A DNA stretch of 64,000 nucleotides from Argentina anserina (lineage: Eukaryota; Streptophyta; Magnoliopsida; Rosales; Rosaceae), in NCBI RefSeq assembly GCF_933775445.1, contig NC_065874.1:3119001-3183000 (forward strand), written 5' to 3'. Positions 58,236 through 64,000 of this stretch are shown here, in pieces. A program made the translations under genes and the position numbers. The notes under the pieces are model-generated. The model had not been told where the DNA came from and searched no databases. It saw only the letters and a list, made by a program, of their open reading frames with translations. Numbering within the stretch: the stretch's first letter is position 1; each line of letters starts with the position of its first letter.

Positions 58236-59353
58236 CGTGATGCAAGGGATACCCACATTTTGCAACCTACACCAGTAGCTGCCATCGATTTGTTGCCGCC
58301 GGCTGCCTATTCAGACAACCCCTCATACAGCTTTGCTACAAAGTTTGTGCATACTTGTACAAACTACAGAGCCCGGGCTTCTCCTATTACTCGAGTTTTG
58401 TGGACACCTTCTGGGAGGCGTATTGTCACAGGCTCACAAAACGGGGAGTTTACTCTTTGGGATGGTCAGTCATTCAACCATGAATTGACTATTCAGGCTC
58501 ATGATAAAGCAATTAGGTGTATGGTGTGGAGTTATGATGATGAGAATTGGATCTCTGGTGATGATGGAGGTTCAATCAAGTATTGGAAGAGAAACATGAA
58601 CAATGTGCTAGTCAATGTATCTGCTCACCAAGAGTTGGTTAGCGACTTAAGCTTTTCCGGGAGTAATTTGAAGTTTTGTTCGTGTTCAGATGATACAACT
58701 GTTAAGATCTGGGATTTTAAGAGGTGCCAAGAAGTGCAAAGATTGACTGGCCATGGATGGAATGTGAAGAGTGTTGACTGGCACCCTACAAAGTCTCTCA
58801 TAGCTTCAGGTGGGAAAGACAGTGTTGTAAAATTGTGGGATGCTAGGTCAGGCAAAGAGCTTTGTTCATTTTATGATCACAAAAATTGGGTGAATTCTGT
58901 GAAGTGGAATCAAAATGGTAACTGGCTGCTGACTGCTTCCAAGGACCGAGTTATTAAGCTTTATGACATGAGGGCTATGAAAGGAACTTGAATCTTTCCG
59001 GGGGCATCAGAACGAAGTGACTGCTCTGGCTTGGCATCCAATTCATGAAGAATATTTCGTCAGCGGAAGTCGTGATGGATCCATTTTGCATTGGCTTGTT
59101 GGGCATGAAACTAATGGCATCCTCTTGGTCATATGCTTTGCAGTGGCAGCAATGATCGCACAACAAAGTTTTGGTGTAGAAATAGGCCAGGAGATACATG
59201 TAATATCAATGAGAATCAAAGTTTTAGTGTTCTAAATTCTGCTTCTATTGGTCATATGACCAGTTATTTTCCTTTTCCATTTTCATCAAGGACCACAAAC
59301 ACTTCCGACTCAAAATGAACGAACAATTATTCCAGGTGTTGGAACTGCGATTT
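58236..59353 (+). pseudogene. FY: Processed (intronless) pseudogene of FY, a WD40 polyadenylation factor
   Basis: FY (the plant WDR33/Pfs2 homologue) is a WD40 subunit of the mRNA 3'-end processing complex and normally has many introns. Here the coding sequence runs without introns from [19 protein letters not shown] through [50 protein letters not shown] and [17 protein letters not shown] to [17 protein letters not shown]. One extra base after RAMK (58980) shifts the frame and makes a stop at 58989-58991. About 60 bases are missing after VGHET (near 59110), so the next block is [19 protein letters not shown]. Homology continues, broken, to IIPGVGTAI at ~59353. The N-terminal ~80-100 residues and the Pro-rich C-terminus are missing. 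A-rich tracts at 59430-59460 may be remains of the tail. Confidence 0.9.
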
Positions 59354-59907
59354 GAAACAAGCAAATTAATAGTTGCAGCTAACACCAAAAAACCAAAGTA
59401 CAATCACATTGGCTACTTCAATTCATACTAGAAAAAAAAATGAAAAAAACAAAAACAAAAACAGAACCAATTAAAGAACAAACCAACAATGTCTAATCAA
59501 AAGAAAAAGAAAGAGAAAAAAAAACATTAAAGAAGAAAGAAAGGAGAAGAACAAAAAAAAATCAAGATGAACCAAGTATTCAATTACAAATGAATAGATT
59601 GCAACCCTAAACACAAAAAGAGGCTGTGAATCAATGTCCACTGTAAACTGTTCAGCGATTTCATGAGTGATACTGGGTAACATAAAAATCAAATCAAACA
59701 AATATCAGTTTTTCTTATGATTGAGGATTAGGCCTGATATTGGGCCAAACAAACTGACTAAACCTCAACTAGGCCCAAAGGCCCACTAATCTCTAGGTCG
59801 GTGGAACAAACACCTATATAAACGTCGTCCAATCCATAAACTAGGGTTTATCCTCGTCCCAGTCTACAGTCTCCTCCCCTCAAAAAAATCCCAAACCAAA
59901 AGCCAAT
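59354..59907. other. A-rich spacer and promoter of the UBA2-type gene
   Basis: 59430-59570 is strongly A-rich on the plus strand. 59740-59907 holds the leader of the next gene, with CACCTATATAAACGTC at ~59811, a good TATA box (TATATAA) about 90 bases before the ATG. Confidence 0.55.
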
Positions 59908-60954
59908 ATGGACTGTTCGTTAAAGAAGCGCAAGACGGAGGAGAACGGCGACGTCTCGACGGCGCCGCCGCCCTCATCCGAATTCACAACCCTAACCCCC
60001 GACGACTTCCGCAAACTCCTCCAGCCAATGTCCCACGACCACCTCGTCGAGATTCTACAAACCGCCGTCGTCCGCCACCCCGACGTCCTCGAATCCCTCC
60101 GCCACGTCACCAACCGCGACGCCACCCTCCGCAAGCTCTTCGTCCGCGGCCTCGGCGCCGACACCACCACCGACTCCCTCCGCGCCGTCTTCTCCGCCTT
60201 CGGCGACCTCGACGAGGCCATCGTCATCTTCGACAAGGCCACCGGGAAGTCCAAGGGCTACGGGTTCGTCACCTTCAAGCACGCCGACGAGGCCTTGATC
60301 GCTCTCCGGGAGCCGAGCAAGAAGATCGACGGCAGAGTCACCGTCACGCAGTACGCCGCCGCCGGCCATTCGGCGTCGTTCAGCAGCAGCAACGGCGGCG
60401 CCGACGTCTCGGCGAGGAAGATTTACGTCGGGACCGTGCCGTTTGATATCTCATCGGAGAGACTGCTCTCGGCGTTTTCGGCTTTCGGTGAGATCGAAGA
60501 AGGCCCCCTAGGGTTTGATAAGGTCACCGGAAAATCAAAGGGCTTTGCTTTCTTCGTGTACAAGACCGAGGAAGGTGCCAGGGCCGCGCTTGTTGAGCCT
60601 TTGAAGAACATTGATGGGCATCAAGTGACTTGCAAGCTGGCTGTGGATAACAAGAAGGGTAAACACGGCGGCGGCGGTCAGGGGCCTGCCGGTGATAATT
60701 CCGGTGTGCCGCCACCGCAGCAAATGCAGCCGGGGATGTTTAGGCCGCAGCTTCAGCCGGGTCTGTACGCTGGTTATCCTGGTGGATATGAGCCTCGGTA
60801 TAATAGTCCGTATGGAGTCCCTCCACAGATGCCTCCAAGCTCTCATGGAGCCTATTCCGATGGTCCGCGATATGGGGTTTCTCCGCCACAGCATTATCAG
60901 GCTCCCCCAATGCCAAGAGGCACACCGGGAGGAATGTATCAGGGACCTTACTGA
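59908..60954 (+). CDS. UBA2-type two-RRM RNA-binding protein
   Basis: Single-exon coding frame, 348 residues. Two RNA-recognition motifs are clear. RRM1 is about residues 76-150, with RNP2 KLFVRGL and RNP1 [11 protein letters not shown]2 is about 171-247, with RNP2 KIYVGTV and RNP1 KGFAFFVY. The N-terminus has a KKRK basic patch (possible nuclear signal) and a Leu-rich helix ([17 protein letters not shown]) that is characteristic of UBP1-associated proteins 2. The C-terminus is rich in Gly, Pro, Tyr and Gln. UBA2 proteins are nuclear hnRNP-like factors linked to mRNA stability and stress responses. The first ~550 bases are very rich in C-ending codons compared with other genes in the window. 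The long 3' region may hold UTR introns. Confidence 0.93.
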   Translation: MDCSLKKRKTEENGDVSTAPPPSSEFTTLTPDDFRKLLQPMSHDHLVEILQTAVVRHPDVLESLRHVTNRDATLRKLFVRGLGADTTTDSLRAVFSAFGDLDEAIVIFDKATGKSKGYGFVTFKHADEALIALREPSKKIDGRVTVTQYAAAGHSASFSSSNGGADVSARKIYVGTVPFDISSERLLSAFSAFGEIEEGPLGFDKVTGKSKGFAFFVYKTEEGARAALVEPLKNIDGHQVTCKLAVDNKKGKHGGGGQGPAGDNSGVPPPQQMQPGMFRPQLQPGLYAGYPGGYEPRYNSPYGVPPQMPPSSHGAYSDGPRYGVSPPQHYQAPPMPRGTPGGMYQGPY

Positions 60955-63662
60955 GGTAGTCTTTCTTTCTTCCCTGTTTCCTCGATTTTTTGTCCAGTCG
61001 TAGATAGTTTGCAATGTTGGTTTAGCATGTCAGTGTTGTTATACTAGAAGTGTCGCTTTTTTAGTTTTGTAAAGTGCCAAGCTTGAATAGAATAGTTATT
61101 GTCATTGTGTTTTCTTGCATTTTTCTGTTTCTTTATGCATCGAGTTCATCATCCTTGTGTGTGTAGTTGCTCGAAGTTTAGCAGACTACACTTGGTACAT
61201 ATGGGTTTTTAGGAGTAGTCATCAAATTGGTTAGTCACATTTTTTTGGTGCATTTTGCTCTCTCCTCCTTTTATCAGTATGTCTCTCATTGTGTCCTAAT
61301 TCTTGGTGGGACAGTTAGTACGTGTACCTACTGTAAATATGGACGAACATTTATATGTGGGCTTTAGGTGGGCAATCATTGAGTAGATTTCTCATAAAGA
61401 ACCTACAAAAATTTGATTTATGTGTTGTATTGTTGTCGTGTTTATGCATTAGTCATGTTTTGTTAGAGGAAGTGATTCTGGCTTTGCTTTCTCTTAAATA
61501 CAATAGTGCTTACATTAGTTACATAGAATGCCTGCTTTACACCTCTGTGAGTTAGGCAGCGGCCAGACAACCATAGTGATGGGTATCCACAGATGGCGGT
61601 TGTACTTGTTCTGTGCTGTCTACTGATTCCATCTCACATTTTTTTTAATTTGAAAAATTGCATCAATGGATTTGAAAAATCATGTGAAGTTTTCAAGTCA
61701 CGAGTTATTAGTTAGTTTTTGAGTTGGCAACAGCACTATTTTGTCTTTTCCTTCCCCTTTGCGCTCCTCTTTGTTTTAATTTTACAAGCTTTCTCTTTTA
61801 GTTTTTTTAGCTTTGATTACTTGTTTGAATGGTGATGGATATTTGGTTCAGGTCGTTGAGAAGCTTCTTTGGCGCAAATGCTTTAAATGGTTATGGTGAT
61901 TTCATGATTGCAGACAATTTGGATTGATTATATGGACTGCTGTGATTCTGTTGCTGCTTCCCTTCGTCTGCTTCTCTAGTTGTGCTTTGTCTTGTGACCT
62001 ACTTTGATTTAAATGTAGAACTTATTCAAAAGTATAGTATTAGTTTTGTGATACATGGTTTACTGGAGTAGGGATTTTATAATTTCTTTGTAGATGACAT
62101 TACATCCCCCATTTTGTGTAATTGTTATTTTCACGTTTTTATTAATTTGTTTTTTTTAATATGGTACGTGGTTATTTGTTGTGTTTCTTAAAGAGGCTTT
62201 GTAGTTCATACTTTTGATATACATGCATAATTATTTGTATACATATATTTAGTAAACATGTCAATTTTATGCTCGCATACACACATACAATGTACATATA
62301 CTCCGCAAGAGTTATTTTCTAAATGCCCCTCCATTGGTTTATACTTGGACTACTTGTGCTGATGGCAGAAAAGTATCCGTATTTGTACATTTTCACTTCT
62401 GCCACTAGTTACCTCCTAGGTACATAAAATTGAACCTTCACATTCTTGATTGTTTCATATATTTGGTCTGTTTGCTTTTATTTGGATGGATTGAAAGTAT
62501 CGTTACCCCCTTTAAGAGAACTCTGGTTTTGTAACTCAGAGAAGGTACATAAAATTGAATTTTCACAATTTTGATTGTTTATATGGTTCATGGGTCTTTA
62601 TTTTGGTTGGATTGGAAGTAGGGGAATCTTTCAATAGAAATCTGAATTTTTTAAACAAAAAAAAGCCCTTCTAGATCATATACAATGCTATGCTTGTGGT
62701 TTCTGTTGTATATATCATGATGCAGGCTTCTAACTACTTATTTTTGAGTTGCCTTCTCTGTTCTATGTGGATCACTGGAGATCACACCGAGTATAAGAAG
62801 GCCATCCTGAAGCTTGGATCCCAGTTTGGTGTGCCAAAAATGTTCTGTGGTGGAGAGAAGCCCGGAGTTGTAATTGTGAACTTTCTGATACGGCTGTGTA
62901 GGATATGATTGCCAGGGATTAGCACTTCCTATAATTGTCTGCTCCCTGATGACTTTGTTGTTTGATGTCAGTTTAACACATAAAATGTCAATGAAATCAG
63001 ATATACAATTTATTTGTTATACAGCCACCATCTCATTTTTGTGATTGATAACATTTCGCAACTTGCAGACTGCCCTTGACAAACGAATGTGTTGTCTTTT
63101 GGCAAATGAGCAACTACAATCCACCTCCATGTCTGATCCGGTGAACGATAACATGCGATTACAGTTGATCACGCTGTCATATGAAATAGCATCATTCTGT
63201 TAATCGTAGCATCGTTATCGCATTGTGGTAAGAAGAACAATGTGTACCTGGTCAAGAAATTTGTAGTCATTCACTCACGTTGCTTATAAGCAATGTACTC
63301 TTTCATCATTCTCGGAGTTTACAATTTTCAAATCACAAATTCAACATTTCGCAACACAATATATCACTCTCCGATCATTCCTTTATATTCGTATATAAAA
63401 AAAAGATAGAGAAAAAAAGCCACAGAAAAAAGAGAAAACTTGATACTATAACAAATCGGCTATATAATGTGTAGACATCGTTCTGTTTTCGTGTAACACT
63501 ACAAAAACAAGAGTGAGTACAGCAGAAATCTCTACAATCTTATTCTGATTACTGAAGACTTGAATTGCAAACTAAGGAGATGCGGAGATGTGCTATAGCA
63601 CTATCCCATATTCTAATACATAGTGATATAGAACTAACAAAAACTACAAAAGCAATTATGTT
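60955..63662. other. 3' region of the UBA2-type gene and intergenic DNA
   Basis: T-rich on the plus strand, probably including a long, possibly spliced 3' UTR. At 62765-62910 a short frame reads ITGDHTEYKKAILKLGSQFG and FCGGEKPGVVIVNF, which looks like a protein fragment but was not assigned. TACATAAAATTGAA is repeated at ~62420 and ~62547. No full gene was seen. Confidence 0.4.
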
Positions 63663-63995
63663 TTAGTTGTCGGGGCCAAAGAGATCGAGAAGAGGTTCAT
63701 CAAAGTCATCGTCCTCTTCTTCTTCTTCTTCAGCCTTCTCTTCCTTAGTCTCCTCAGCAACAGAAGTTAAAGCTGCAGCACTAGCGTCACCACTGGAAGG
63801 CACAGATGCCATCTTCTGTCTCCCTGACGCAACTAGCTCAGCAATACTTTTCCCACTGACTCGGGACAAGAACAACTCGATTCTGTCTCCATCAACCTCA
63901 GCTCCAACTGATCCGATAATCCTCTTCAGATCATCAGCAGAAGGGTTGGCCTTCCCTCCCAATTGAGCGAGCATGTAAGCAGCAATCACCTTCAT
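63663..63995 (-). CDS. RPP2: 60S acidic ribosomal protein P2, variant tail
   Basis: Cytosolic ribosomal stalk protein, 110 residues, single frame from ATG 63995 to TAA. The N-terminal dimerisation domain is typical: MKVIAAYMLAQLGG, PSADDLKRIIGSVGAEVD, RIELFLSRVSGKSIAELVAS and GRQKMASVPS. A flexible Ala/Ser hinge and a Glu-rich stretch follow. Plant P proteins normally end SDDDMGFxLFD, which binds translational GTPases. Here the acidic run leads to FDEPLLDLFGPDN instead. The frame is intact, so it is either a diverged paralogue or a lesion in the last codons. Only five bases upstream of the ATG are in the window, so the promoter is not visible. Confidence 0.9.
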   Translation of the reverse strand: MKVIAAYMLAQLGGKANPSADDLKRIIGSVGAEVDGDRIELFLSRVSGKSIAELVASGRQKMASVPSSGDASAAALTSVAEETKEEKAEEEEEEDDDFDEPLLDLFGPDN

Positions 63996-64000
63996 CTTGT

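Noticed and set aside
59880..60369. Minus-strand frames over the UBA2-type gene
   Set aside because: Antisense shadows produced by strong third-position C/G bias.
63667..63966. Plus-strand Ser-rich frame opposite ribosomal protein P2
   Set aside because: Shadow of the Glu-rich codons of P2.

Overview
This window is nuclear DNA from a flowering plant, almost certainly a eudicot. It has short GT-AG introns, AT-rich spacers, a plastid-targeted ribosomal protein gene, phytocystatin and SAG12-type cysteine proteases, ATG7, a tRNA-Gly(UCC), and Ty1/copia, hAT, Tourist-like and LTR repeats. The general look is Rosaceae-like (strawberry/rose type), but that is an impression and not a proof.

Layout. 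0.2-1.1 kb: plastid ribosomal protein L34. 1.5-13.1 kb: a local cluster of SAG12-type papain-like cysteine proteases. It holds two intact minus-strand genes (4845-6005, 9319-10766), one broken gene (2509-3632), three relics of 3' ends, and one divergent plus-strand member whose catalytic Cys is replaced by Gly (12007-13138). A frameshifted phytocystatin, an inhibitor of this same enzyme family, lies between them (8610-9004). 13.6-21.1 kb: a 12-exon CofD/UPF0052-like gene on the minus strand. Its tenth intron carries two abutting hAT-type insertions, and the larger one contains a 503-bp tandem array. 21.7-23.7 kb: a conserved-looking plant protein of unknown function. 25.1 kb: tRNA-Gly. 26.6-28.5 kb: a RING-like Cys/His protein gene with reading-frame breaks. 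31.2-34.5 kb: a bHLH transcription factor with a 53-codon upstream ORF. 34.9-40.1 kb: a decayed Ty1/copia element on the minus strand. 40.5-41.1 kb: an F-box/DUF295-like pseudogene. 41.6-45.5 kb: ATG7 with 14 exons. 48.8-53.2 kb: an LTR-derived repeat with a second LTR-like element nested in it. 54.6-57.4 kb: an ARM-repeat protein. 58.2-59.4 kb: an intronless broken copy of the polyadenylation factor FY. 59.9-61.0 kb: a UBA2-type two-RRM protein. 63.7-64.0 kb: a 60S acidic ribosomal protein P2 with an unusual tail.

How the parts relate. Most genes are unrelated housekeeping neighbours. The exception is the protease/cystatin cluster, where tandem duplication has left active-looking enzymes, dead copies, a catalytically altered homologue and a broken inhibitor within about 12 kb. 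The best structural finds are exact: two hAT insertions with overlapping 8-bp target duplications, nested LTR elements with a perfect inner 5-bp duplication, and a processed FY pseudogene. Exons were joined by eye from splice signals and frame. Names rest on recalled family motifs, since no search could be run.
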